64,000 nt of DNA from Candidatus Latescibacterota bacterium (GTDB lineage: Bacteria; Latescibacterota; UBA2968; UBA8231), in contig JAJEFJ010000054.1 in the NCBI GenBank assembly GCA_022820485.1, positions 1 to 64,000 on the forward strand, in the 5' to 3' direction. The notes beneath the pieces were generated by a model, which saw only the letters and a list, made by a program, of their open reading frames with translations, made no database searches and was not told the DNA's origin. Shown piece after piece: positions 17,379-26,183 of this stretch (its first letter is position 1; the number at the start of each line of letters is the position of its first letter). Both the position numbers and the translations under genes were made by a program.

Positions 17379-18806
17379 CTAGTCGATACAGGACGCACGG
17401 GCTGTGAGTGCCGCGCATAGCTTCTGTTGTAGGCCGCCGAAACCGCCGTTGCTCATAAAAACCACCAAATCGCCTGGGCGTGTTTCCGCAGCTAAAAAAG
17501 CGGCCATCGCTTCGGCGTCGGGCAGATAGTGCGCTGGCTTGCCGGTGGCGCGGAGATATTCTACCAAGCGCTTGGGCGAGAACGGCTCGTCCTCCCGGGC
17601 GCGTTCGGGACGGGGGACCGCGGTTGCGACGAAAGCGTCGGCCAAGGCGAACGCCTCGACATAGCGGCTCTCAAAGATAGCGCGAGCATTGGTCGCGCTG
17701 GCTGGCTCAAAAACCGCGATGAGCCTGCGTTCGGGATGGGACCGGCGCAGTCCCTCTAGAGTATGGGAGACTGCGGTGGGATGGTGGGCGAAATCGTCGA
17801 TGAGGAGAACGTCGTCAATCAGGCCAATCTGCTCTTGTCGGCGTTTGACGCCAGCAAAGTTGGCTAGGGCCGCGCGCAGATCGCCGACAGTCAAGCCAGC
17901 GTGGAAACCAGTGGCCAAGCTGGCCAAGGCATTGCAGACGTTGTAATCGCCGCTCAGCGGCAAGTCGAAAACCCCCACCTCTCGCCCCGACCGGCACAAG
18001 GTGAAGCGCGTCCTCTCGGCACTGGCCTGAAGGTTGGTGGCGCGCCAAAATGCGCCCTCTTCGAGGCCAAAGGTCTCCACCGGTGCCAGCGCGCCGGGGA
18101 GGAGTTCGGCGATATTGGGATCGGTGCCGTTGGCTAGAATCAGGCCGTTTTGCGGCACCGTGTTGATGAGTTGGCGGAAGGCTTTGACGATTTCGGCAAG
18201 GTCTTGGTAGATGTCGGCGTGGTCGAATTCAATGTTGTTGACGATTAGCACATCGGGTAGGTAGAAGAAAAACTTCGCCCACTTGGCAAAGAAGGCGCTG
18301 TCGTATTCATCGCCTTCGACGATGAAGTGCGCGCCTTGGCCGAGCCGGTAGGAGCGGTCGAAGTTTTGCGGCACCCCAGCAACGAGGAAGGAAGGGTCTA
18401 GGTCACAAGCGGTGAAGAGGTGGGCGATGAGCGCAGTAGTGGTAGTCTTGCCGTGGATTCCGGTTACCACCACCGAGCGCTTGCCGCGGATGAAGAAATC
18501 GCGCAGCACTTCCGGCAGCGACAGGTACGGGATCCGGCGCGAGAGTACGGCCTCGGCCTCTGGGTTGCCGCGCGAGATTGCGTTGCCAATGACGACCAAA
18601 TCCGGCGTTGGCACCAGGTGATCCGCCGAGAAGCCGACCCGCACATCGATCCCCAACTCTTCAAGCATGGTACTCATCGGAGGATAGACGTGGCTGTCCG
18701 ACCCGGTGACGCGATACCCCCGCTCGCGCAGCATGCCGGCCAAAGACCCCATAGCCGTGCCGCAAGCAGCGATCAAGTGAATGTGGGAACCCAAGGGAAG
18801 CTGCAT
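17379..18806 (-). CDS. mpl: UDP-N-acetylmuramate:L-alanyl-gamma-D-glutamyl-meso-DAP ligase
   Basis: Mpl recycles the murein tripeptide by ligating it to UDP-MurNAc, so the cell wall should contain diaminopimelate. From the ATG at 18806 the protein is 475 aa and begins with the family's HIHLIAACGTAMGSLAG nucleotide-binding strand. Later blocks include VVTGIHGKTTTTALI (ATP P-loop), EGDEYDSAFF and DDFAHHPTAV, all characteristic of Mpl rather than MurC. The ATG lies 5 nt after a TATATA and lacks a Shine-Dalgarno sequence. Confidence 0.93.
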   Translation of the reverse strand: MQLPLGSHIHLIAACGTAMGSLAGMLRERGYRVTGSDSHVYPPMSTMLEELGIDVRVGFSADHLVPTPDLVVIGNAISRGNPEAEAVLSRRIPYLSLPEVLRDFFIRGKRSVVVTGIHGKTTTTALIAHLFTACDLDPSFLVAGVPQNFDRSYRLGQGAHFIVEGDEYDSAFFAKWAKFFFYLPDVLIVNNIEFDHADIYQDLAEIVKAFRQLINTVPQNGLILANGTDPNIAELLPGALAPVETFGLEEGAFWRATNLQASAERTRFTLCRSGREVGVFDLPLSGDYNVCNALASLATGFHAGLTVGDLRAALANFAGVKRRQEQIGLIDDVLLIDDFAHHPTAVSHTLEGLRRSHPERRLIAVFEPASATNARAIFESRYVEAFALADAFVATAVPRPERAREDEPFSPKRLVEYLRATGKPAHYLPDAEAMAAFLAAETRPGDLVVFMSNGGFGGLQQKLCAALTARASCID

Positions 18807-18841
18807 GCCCGTATATACCGTTGGAGGAACGCAAGTGTCAA
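18807..18841 (-). promoter_or_regulatory. Candidate leaderless mpl promoter
   Basis: On the minus strand TTGACA (18841-18836), an 18-base spacer and TATATA (18817-18812) are followed after only 5 bases by the mpl ATG. The expected transcription start falls on the start codon. Confidence 0.6.
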
Positions 18842-18916
18842 GGGAATCGGCCGGTTTGTGTTCAGCAATCGGCGATTGTTTTATTGTGGAGGCACTTGCT
18901 TGCAAGAGAGGAGACT

Positions 18917-19888
18917 ATGGGCCAAGAGAAAGAAGCGGCAGGGGAGATTTTTCTGTCCCTCGTCATTCCCGTTTTTAACGAAGAGGAAAGCTTGCCCCAT
19001 CTGTGGGTCCAGATCGATAGCGCTCTGGCGACTGCGGAATGGGCCTGGGAGGCCATTTTCGTGGACGACGGGAGCACGGACGCCTCGTTTGCAGTCTTAG
19101 GGGAGTTGGCCAAACAGCATCCACAGGTGTGCGCCTTGCGCTTCCGCCGCAACTACCGCAAGGCCGCGGCCCTCGCCGCTGGCTTCAAGCAGGCGCGCGG
19201 CCAAGTCATCGTCACCATGGACGCCGACCTGCAAGACGACCCCCGCGAAATCCCCCGGCTGCTGGACGAGCTAGACCGCGATTGCGACTTAATATCGGGC
19301 TGGAAGGCCAAGCGCCGCGACCCTCTGAGCAAGACCCTCCCCTCCCGCTTGTTCAATTGGATTACCTCGCTGGTCTCCGGGGTGCGCCTGCGCGATTTCA
19401 ACTGCGGCCTCAAGGCGTATCGGCGCGAGGTGGCCGAAGATGTGCTGCCTTATCTCTACGGAGAGTTGTATCGGTTTTTGCCCGCCGTGGCCCACTGGAT
19501 GGGCTATCGAGTCGGCGAGATCCCAGTGCAGCACCATCCCCGCCGCTTCGGCCATTCCAAATTCGGAGCCAAGCGGTTGCTAAACGGGTTTTTAGATCTG
19601 CTGACTGTGACCTTCGTCGTGCGCTTTATGACCATGCCCATGCACGTCTTCGGCAGCTTAGGGCTCATCTCCACGCTTTGCGGATCGGTCATCTGCGCCT
19701 ATGTGGCCTTGTTGCGCTACGAGCACGGCAACATCCAAAATCGCCATCCCCTGCTCATGCTGGGCATTCTGCTGATCATCGTCGGCATTCAGTGCTTTTC
19801 CATCGGCTTTTTGGGAGACATGATCGCCAGCATGCACCAGCGCGGCGGACGCACCCCGCGCATTGCCGAGCGCTTAAACGGGCGATAG
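18917..19888 (+). CDS. Polyprenyl-phosphate glycosyltransferase (GT2, DPM1/GtrB-like)
   Basis: This 323-aa membrane enzyme is a GT2 of the dolichol-phosphate-mannose-synthase/GtrB type, which loads a sugar onto undecaprenyl phosphate. Visible blocks are LVIPVFNEEESL, VDDGSTD, NYRKAAALAAGF, MDADLQDDP (the DxD metal site) and RDFNCGLKAY. Two C-terminal membrane helices (about residues 245-270 and 280-305) are typical. The ATG at 18917 follows GAGAGGAG. Its last 15 nt overlap the convergent hisC. Confidence 0.92.
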   Translation: MGQEKEAAGEIFLSLVIPVFNEEESLPHLWVQIDSALATAEWAWEAIFVDDGSTDASFAVLGELAKQHPQVCALRFRRNYRKAAALAAGFKQARGQVIVTMDADLQDDPREIPRLLDELDRDCDLISGWKAKRRDPLSKTLPSRLFNWITSLVSGVRLRDFNCGLKAYRREVAEDVLPYLYGELYRFLPAVAHWMGYRVGEIPVQHHPRRFGHSKFGAKRLLNGFLDLLTVTFVVRFMTMPMHVFGSLGLISTLCGSVICAYVALLRYEHGNIQNRHPLLMLGILLIIVGIQCFSIGFLGDMIASMHQRGGRTPRIAERLNGR

Positions 19889-20938
19889 CTCTTTTAGGGC
19901 CGCTAGCAACGCGGCGATCTCCTCGTCCGTGCCCACCGAGATACGCAGGCAGTCGGCCAAGCGCGGCGGCGAAGCAAAGTAGCGCACCAAAATCCGGCGC
20001 TCCTTGAGTTCCGCGTAGAGTTCGGCCGCGGTGTTATTGGCCCAGCGCTCGCCGAGCCTAGCGAGCACGAAATTCGCCTGCGAATCCCACACGTAAAAAC
20101 CCAACATCCGCAGCTCAGCACACAGGTGCGCGCGCGTCGCGCAGACGCGGACGGCGTTTGCGCACATCGCGTCTATATCCTCTAGGGCTACCTCGGCGGC
20201 CACCAAGCTCAGCCGATTGAGATTGTAGTGGTCTTTGACCTTCCACATCCCCTCGATCAGCGCAGCCGGGGCAAAGGCAAAACCAATGCGCATACCGGCG
20301 AGGGAAAAGGACTTGGACATGGTGCGCACGACAATGGCGTTGGGGTGCTCCTCAATGAGTTGGATGCAGCCGCCCTGCGAAAAATCGACATACGCTTCAT
20401 CCACGACCAAGACGCCATCAACCCGCGCACAGAGCGCGGCGACCTCGTCGTAGGGTACGAGGGTCCCCGAGGGCGCGTTGGGATTGGCGAGAAAGGTGAT
20501 GCGGGCCCCGGGAACGGCTAGGCTCTCAGGCAGGGAGAAATCCTCGCCGAACTCGACCGGGACCGCCTCCGCTCCTTGGATGTCGATCAGCGGCTTGTAG
20601 TAGCCGTACGTGGGATGGGGATAGGCGATTTTGTCGCCCTCGCCGGCGAAGCTGCGGATGATGACGTTGAGTAGCTCGTCTGAGCCATTGCCGACCATAA
20701 TCTGCTGGGGGGCGATGGCGAATACCTCGCTCAATTTGCGGCGCAAGGCCCAAGCGTCTGGGTCGGGATAAAGACGCAGATCAGCGGAGCACGCATCGCG
20801 CAGCCGCGCCAGCACTACGGGGGAAGGCGGGTAGGGATTTTCGTTGGTATTGAGCTTGATATAGCCCTTTTCGCGGGGCTGTTCCCCAGGGACGTACCCG
20901 CGCAGGCGAGCGATGTTGGGGCGGAACAGGTCCGACAC
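19874..20938 (-). CDS. hisC: Histidinol-phosphate aminotransferase
   Basis: This 354-aa PLP enzyme is HisC-like (class I/II fold), converting imidazole acetol phosphate and glutamate in histidine synthesis. LNTNENPYPPSP near the start, VGNGSDELL, NPNAPSGT and the PLP-lysine block SMSKSFSLAGMRIGF (Lys near residue 208) support the assignment. Because HisC-like enzymes also serve aromatic amino acids, substrate is inferred. It starts with GTG 2 nt after the rel stop. No other his gene is in the window. Confidence 0.93.
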   Translation of the reverse strand: MSDLFRPNIARLRGYVPGEQPREKGYIKLNTNENPYPPSPVVLARLRDACSADLRLYPDPDAWALRRKLSEVFAIAPQQIMVGNGSDELLNVIIRSFAGEGDKIAYPHPTYGYYKPLIDIQGAEAVPVEFGEDFSLPESLAVPGARITFLANPNAPSGTLVPYDEVAALCARVDGVLVVDEAYVDFSQGGCIQLIEEHPNAIVVRTMSKSFSLAGMRIGFAFAPAALIEGMWKVKDHYNLNRLSLVAAEVALEDIDAMCANAVRVCATRAHLCAELRMLGFYVWDSQANFVLARLGERWANNTAAELYAELKERRILVRYFASPPRLADCLRISVGTDEEIAALLAALKELSPV

Positions 20939-20940
20939 GA

Positions 20941-23130
20941 CTAACTATTTGCCGGCTCATCCACGCGCAGCACTTTCAAAACGCCCTCGATCTGCTCGAT
21001 TTGGTCTATAGCTTGGCGCAGTTGCTGGTTGTCAACGACGTCGATCCAAAAATCCTGTTCGGCGATATGGCCATCGGTGCGGGTAGTGGAGTCGCGGATG
21101 TTGGAGCCAACGTCGCCGATCGCCTTCGCGATGTCCGCCAGCAAGTACGTTCGATCCCAACTGCGAGTGCGTAACTGCACGGTAAAGGCCGACTCGTCCT
21201 CCAATTCCCACTCGACCGTGAGCAGGCGGTCTGGCTCTGCGGAAATCCGGCCAATGTTGGGGCAGTCTGTGCGGTGGACCGTAACGCCGCGGCCTCGGGT
21301 AACTAAGCCGACAATCTCGTCGCCCGGGATGGGACCACAGCACTTGCCAAAGCGGATCATCAGGTTTTGCATCCCTTGGATGCGGATGTCTCTGCGGTCT
21401 TGGGGTCGGATCGCACGCCGCATGGGCTTGAGCGGGGCTATTCGGCTGATAACCTTGCCGATTGACAGGTCACCGTTGCCGAGAGCCGCGTAGAGGTGCT
21501 CGGCGTCGCGGAACCCGAACTCCTCAGCCACGGCATTGAGGTCGGGTGGGTCGGCGGGCCGATAGGACCTTAGTCCCCTGTCGAGCGCCTCCTTGCCAAG
21601 GCGCACGTTGTGGTCGTATTGCTCCTCCCGTAGCCAACGGCGGATGGCTTGGCGAGCCTTGGCGGTCTTGACTTGGTCCAACCAAGCGAGTTTGGGTTTT
21701 TGCTGTGGTGCCGTGACGATCTCCACGGTTTCGCCGCTGTTCAAAGTCGCGCTTAGCGGTACAACTCGATCATTTACTTTGGCCGTCGCGCAGTGTATCC
21801 CGATGTCGGTGTGGATGGCAAAGGCGAAGTCGATCGGCGTGGCTCCCTTGGGCAACTGATGTAGGTGGCCTTTGGGCGTGAAGACGAATATCTCGTCCGG
21901 AGACGCGAGTTCGGTCTTCAGGTTTTCCATGAATTCGACCGAGTCCCTTGCCTCTTGTTGCCAGTCGATGACTTGGTGTAACCAACTCATGTGTTGGTTT
22001 AAATCGCTGGGGGCCGTGTCGTTGGATTTGTAGCGCCAGTGGGCGGCAATGCCGATTTCAGCCGTGTGGTGCATCTGCGCGGTGCGGATTTGCACTTCGA
22101 CGTATTGGCCTTTGGGGCCGAACACCGACGTGTGTAGCGACCGGTACATGTTGCTCTTGGGTGTCGATATATAGTCTTTGAAGCGCCCGGGAATAGCTTT
22201 GTAAATGTCGTGGATCAGCCCGAGGATATCATAGCATTCGCGCACGGTGCCGGTGATGATGCGTATGGCGAGTAGGTCGTAGATTTCTTCAAAGGGCTTA
22301 CCTCGCGCCTTCATCTTATTATAGATGCTGTAGAAGTTCTTGGCGCGGCTCGCAAATTCGGCTTTAATGCCATTGTCGCGCAGACACTCCTCAATTGGGA
22401 CCTTGAATTCTTTTATATAGTCTTCGCGCTCTTGGCGCGTCATGGCCACGCTTTCGCGCAACGCTTGGTAAATTTTGGGTTCGAGGAACTTGAGGCTTTG
22501 GTCCTCTAACTGCCAGCGGATCCGCGCCAACCCAAAGCGGTGAGCCAGCGGCGCGTACACTTCAAGCGTTTCTCGTGCCGTGCGCTCGCGGGATTGGGGG
22601 CTTAGGTATTGGAGCGTACGCATGTTGTGCAGGCGGTCGGCCAGCTTGATGAGGATGACGCGGATGTCCTTGACCATAGAAAGCAGCATCTTGCGATAGG
22701 TTTCAGCTTGGCGCACCTCGCGGCTTTCGTAGGTTATCTGATCGATTTTGGTAACCCCGGCGATCAGTTCGGCTGTCTCTTCGCCAAATTGTTTGGCAAC
22801 CTCCTCATGCGTGGCCGGCGTATCCTCAACGACATCGTGCAACAGTCCGGCTGCAACTGTGGTGTGATCCAAGCCCAATTGGGCGAGCAGCCGAGCCACT
22901 TCGACGCAATGGGCGAGAAACGGCTCGCCGGACTTGCGAATCTGGCCCTCGTGATGCTCCTTGGCGAAGTAATAGGCGCGGCTGAGTAGTTCAAAATCGG
23001 CTTGGTCGTTGCAGGAGGAGACCTCAATCAGCAACATTGACAGCCGCAGTTCGTCGCCTCCCTGCTCGACAAGTTCGTCCAAGTAGGTGTTTGGCAGGTC
23101 TGCAAAAGATGTGGGAATGGTTTCAGTCAT
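20941..23130 (-). CDS. rel: Bifunctional (p)ppGpp synthetase/hydrolase Rel
   Basis: This 729-aa protein makes and degrades (p)ppGpp in the stringent response. The hydrolase HD domain is intact (AGLLHDVVEDT, DRLHNMRTL). The synthetase domain has GRFKDYISTPKSN and EVQIRT. A TGS domain (IFVFTPKGHLHQLPKG) and a C-terminal ACT domain (VGSNIRDST) complete the long RSH layout. Both activities look possible, so the single copy seen here may be the bifunctional Rel form. It ends 2 nt before hisC. Confidence 0.96.
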   Translation of the reverse strand: MTETIPTSFADLPNTYLDELVEQGGDELRLSMLLIEVSSCNDQADFELLSRAYYFAKEHHEGQIRKSGEPFLAHCVEVARLLAQLGLDHTTVAAGLLHDVVEDTPATHEEVAKQFGEETAELIAGVTKIDQITYESREVRQAETYRKMLLSMVKDIRVILIKLADRLHNMRTLQYLSPQSRERTARETLEVYAPLAHRFGLARIRWQLEDQSLKFLEPKIYQALRESVAMTRQEREDYIKEFKVPIEECLRDNGIKAEFASRAKNFYSIYNKMKARGKPFEEIYDLLAIRIITGTVRECYDILGLIHDIYKAIPGRFKDYISTPKSNMYRSLHTSVFGPKGQYVEVQIRTAQMHHTAEIGIAAHWRYKSNDTAPSDLNQHMSWLHQVIDWQQEARDSVEFMENLKTELASPDEIFVFTPKGHLHQLPKGATPIDFAFAIHTDIGIHCATAKVNDRVVPLSATLNSGETVEIVTAPQQKPKLAWLDQVKTAKARQAIRRWLREEQYDHNVRLGKEALDRGLRSYRPADPPDLNAVAEEFGFRDAEHLYAALGNGDLSIGKVISRIAPLKPMRRAIRPQDRRDIRIQGMQNLMIRFGKCCGPIPGDEIVGLVTRGRGVTVHRTDCPNIGRISAEPDRLLTVEWELEDESAFTVQLRTRSWDRTYLLADIAKAIGDVGSNIRDSTTRTDGHIAEQDFWIDVVDNQQLRQAIDQIEQIEGVLKVLRVDEPANS

Positions 23131-23268
23131 GGGATCTTTCGCTATCTACTCGCCCGTCAATATAAACAAGCAGATAAAAAAAAAACAAGTACATACAAGC
23201 AGAAGTTTCACGCTCGTTTGCACGCACGGCAGAAGTTAAATTAAAATGGAAAGAGAAAGGGACGTAGG

Positions 23269-23658
23269 ATGCGGAGGCTAAACACCGAAAACGCACCGGT
23301 GCTGACGCGAGCAGATAAAATCCTCGCACTCGTCGTGGGCTTGAGTGCGATCGGGCTGATGCTCTACGGCCGCTATACAGCCGAAGCTGGCGGCGCGCTC
23401 ATCGTCGAGTTGGCCGGAGCTGCGCCCGCTACGCATGCTCTCTCCAACTACGGGGTCTTGCCGGTTGTAGGACCTTTGGGCGCGAGCCAGATCGAGATCG
23501 GCCCCAAGGGCGCACGCGTTATTTCCGCGCCCTGCGTCCACAAAATTTGCATGCGGCGGGGCTGGATGCAGCGGGCCGGCGACGTGGCCGCATGCGTACC
23601 CAATGGCCTAGTGCTGAGGATCGCTGGAGCCGTGCCCATAGACGCGATGATTCACTGA
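23269..23658 (+). CDS. NusG domain II-containing protein
   Basis: This 129-aa protein has a membrane anchor (about residues 21-37) and an exported domain with the NusG-II family's Cys-rich core (APCVHKICMRRGW ... CVPNGLVLRI). These proteins are not NusG; they usually accompany Gx transporters and flavin-linked electron-transfer genes. Its TGA overlaps the ATG of the Gx transporter (TGATG). It opens a nine-gene plus-strand run. An AAAGGG-like site precedes the ATG. Confidence 0.85.
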   Translation: MRRLNTENAPVLTRADKILALVVGLSAIGLMLYGRYTAEAGGALIVELAGAAPATHALSNYGVLPVVGPLGASQIEIGPKGARVISAPCVHKICMRRGWMQRAGDVAACVPNGLVLRIAGAVPIDAMIH

Positions 23659-24182
23659 TGTTTGTGCGCCCTAGAGACGTGGCCCGTTTGGGGCTTATGG
23701 CCAGTGCGGCAATTGTGCTCTTCACCTTTGAGTCGCTGGTGCCCAAACCCTTGCCTTGGATGAAGTTGGGACTCGGCAATTTGCCGGTTTTGGTCGCGCT
23801 AGTGAGCTTTGGCGGCGGCCCGGCATTGGCCGTTAGTGCCATCAAGCTGGTAGTTGGCGGCTTGCTCAGCGGGGGGTTTGCCGGTCCGGCCTTTGTCATT
23901 GGCGGCGGGGCTGGCTTGGCGAGTTGGTTGGTCATGGTTGCGGTGCGCCGCATGGGAGCGCGGCTTTTCAGCGTCGTGGGCCTGAGCATCTGGGGCGCGT
24001 TGGCGCATCAACTCAGCCAACTCGTTCTCGCCACTGGCTATATCGGCCACAGCGGTCTATTCGTGCTTTTGCCGCTGGCCTTGTTCAGCGCTTTGGTGAG
24101 CGGGGGGGCGATCGGCCTGTTGGCTTGGTTTACCTTGGAACAATTGGCGAAAATAGGCTGGTTGGACCAAGGCCAGTTATAA
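23658..24182 (+). CDS. Gx transporter family membrane protein
   Basis: This 174-aa protein belongs to the Gx transporter family (formerly annotated heptaprenyl diphosphate synthase component I), with about five membrane segments. The LPWMKLGLGNLPVL and SGGFAGPAF motifs are typical. The start ATG at 23658 overlaps the upstream stop by one base; the ORF track's earlier Met is out of context with that coupling. These are S-component-like membrane transporters; substrate unknown. Confidence 0.88.
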   Translation: MFVRPRDVARLGLMASAAIVLFTFESLVPKPLPWMKLGLGNLPVLVALVSFGGGPALAVSAIKLVVGGLLSGGFAGPAFVIGGGAGLASWLVMVAVRRMGARLFSVVGLSIWGALAHQLSQLVLATGYIGHSGLFVLLPLALFSALVSGGAIGLLAWFTLEQLAKIGWLDQGQL

Positions 24183-24213
24183 ATGTTAAATGTATAGACT
24201 TTAGCTCGTTTCA

Positions 24214-26169
24214 ATGGACTTGCCCCAAAAGCCTACCTTGCAAACCGAGCCGGTCTTTAGCGCCAAAGCGCTGGTGGCGGGCACCCTAGGGTCGCTGTGC
24301 ATCGCCGTGGGAGCACCGTACGGCAACATGGTCATCCGCGGCTCCTACATGTCGATTGATTTCAGCGCCGCGGGTGCCCTGTTCCTTTTCTTTTTGTTGA
24401 CGGGCTTGTTCAACGCCTTGCTGACGCGCTTTGCCGTTTCTGTGGCCCTCGGACGCTGCGAGCTCATCGTCGCGTACATTATGATGCTCACGGCTTCGGC
24501 CATCCCCACGATGGGCCTCAGTGAGTACTGGCTGACGATCATCACCGGCGCCCAGTACTACGCCACCCCGGAAAACGAGTGGGCCTTGCTCATCCTGCCG
24601 CACCTTCCCGAGTGGATCGCACCGCAGGATCCCGAGGCGATCAAGTGGTTTTACGAAGGAGCACCGCGCACCACTGGGGTACCCTGGGCTGCCTGGAGCG
24701 GCCCGCTGTGCTATTGGGCCATTCTCATTGTAGCCCTGTATTTGGTGATGATCTCGTCTATGGTCATTATGCGCCGCCAGTGGGTAGAGCGGGAGCGGCT
24801 AGTTTATCCGCTGGTGCAAGTGCCCTTGGCCATGGTGCAGAGCGGAGGCCGCGGAGAAGCCCTAGGTCCTTTCTTCAAAAATCCAATCATGTGGGTCGGC
24901 TTTGCCCTGCCCGTGCTCGTCAGTAGCCTCAACGCCCTACACGCGTACTTCAACTTCATCCCCGCCATCCAGCTCGTCTCTTCGATTCCGATCCTGCGCA
25001 ACACCGTCAGCCTGATCTTCCGCCTGAGCTTTCCCATGATCGGATTTGCCTATCTGATCAACCTCGACATCGCCTTCAGTCTGTGGTTTTTCAACACCAT
25101 CGCCAAGCTGATCCGAGGGGGGCTGGGAGTTTTAGGGGTTGGCAGCACCGAAAAGCTCGTTTACGGCGCTGCTAGCGAGCCGATCCTCGCCCATCAGGGA
25201 CAGGGCGCGATGATAGTCCTAGTGTTTTTCGGCCTGTGGGTCGGCCGCGAGCACCTGCGCGATGTGCTGCGCAAAGCATTCCGCGGCGACGACCGCATCG
25301 ACGACCGCGGCGAGATGCTCTCCTATCGGGCAGCGGTCTTAACTTGGCTCTCCGGCGTCGCAGTAATGACCATCTGGCTGTGGCAGTCTGGCTTGCCGCT
25401 GTGGGCGGCCTTTTTGACCGTGATGCTGGCCATCCTTATCTTCGTCGGCCTAACTCGAGTGGTAGTAGAAGGAGGTGTGGCCGCGGCGGTCGGACCGATG
25501 ATTTCTCCAACGGTCTTGGTCTCGGCTGTTGGCTCTTCGGCGATCGGCCCGGCCGGTATGGTCGGCCTCGCGTACACCTTCGTGTGGGCGGCTGATATCC
25601 GCACCTTTGTCATGGCTTCCTGCGCACACGGCCTCAAGTTGGGCGAGGGACTAGGGCCGCAGCTACGCCCGCTTTTTTGGTACATACTGCTGGCGATTGT
25701 CGTTAGCATCGTCGGCTCGGTCGCAGCGATTTTGTACCTCGCCTACGAATACGGCGGCATCAACCTCAACCCGTGGTTTTTTGGAGGTGGAACTCGCGCC
25801 CCTTTTGATTATATTACCACCAAGTTAAGTGCGCCCACCGAGCCGAATATCGATGGCTGGATTCACACTTTTGTCGGCGGGGGCATCATGGCCCTGCTCA
25901 TGTGGGCGCGCCAGCGGCTCTTGTGGTGGCCTCTGCATCCCATCGGTTACCCGATTGGTGCCGTATGGCTGATGGACCAGTTGTGGTTTAGCATTGCCAT
26001 CGCTTGGCTCTTAAAGTTGTTGGCGATGAAATACGGCGGCCCCAGTCTTTTTCGCCGGGCGCGTCCTTTCTTTTTAGGCCTAATCATAGGCCAGTTTTTC
26101 ATCGCGGGGCTCTGGTTGATTATCGACTTTTTCACGGGCATGACCGACAATGTGGTCTTCTGGATCTGA
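24214..26169 (+). CDS. DUF6785/DUF6784 family polytopic membrane protein
   Basis: This 651-aa protein has about twelve or more membrane helices. The N-terminal part matches the DUF6785 pattern (AVGAPYGNMVIRGSYMSIDF), and the C-terminus the DUF6784 pattern (RRARPFFLGLIIGQF, WLIIDFFTGM). The family is abundant in Latescibacterota/Poribacteria/Verrucomicrobia-like genomes and is often thought to be related to oligopeptide (OPT) transporters; function is unproven. It lies 31 nt after the Gx gene and 14 nt before the M28-FtsX gene. A second, longer relative follows at 30949. Confidence 0.85.
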   Translation: MDLPQKPTLQTEPVFSAKALVAGTLGSLCIAVGAPYGNMVIRGSYMSIDFSAAGALFLFFLLTGLFNALLTRFAVSVALGRCELIVAYIMMLTASAIPTMGLSEYWLTIITGAQYYATPENEWALLILPHLPEWIAPQDPEAIKWFYEGAPRTTGVPWAAWSGPLCYWAILIVALYLVMISSMVIMRRQWVERERLVYPLVQVPLAMVQSGGRGEALGPFFKNPIMWVGFALPVLVSSLNALHAYFNFIPAIQLVSSIPILRNTVSLIFRLSFPMIGFAYLINLDIAFSLWFFNTIAKLIRGGLGVLGVGSTEKLVYGAASEPILAHQGQGAMIVLVFFGLWVGREHLRDVLRKAFRGDDRIDDRGEMLSYRAAVLTWLSGVAVMTIWLWQSGLPLWAAFLTVMLAILIFVGLTRVVVEGGVAAAVGPMISPTVLVSAVGSSAIGPAGMVGLAYTFVWAADIRTFVMASCAHGLKLGEGLGPQLRPLFWYILLAIVVSIVGSVAAILYLAYEYGGINLNPWFFGGGTRAPFDYITTKLSAPTEPNIDGWIHTFVGGGIMALLMWARQRLLWWPLHPIGYPIGAVWLMDQLWFSIAIAWLLKLLAMKYGGPSLFRRARPFFLGLIIGQFFIAGLWLIIDFFTGMTDNVVFWI

Positions 26170-26183
26170 GAAAGGCACCAACT

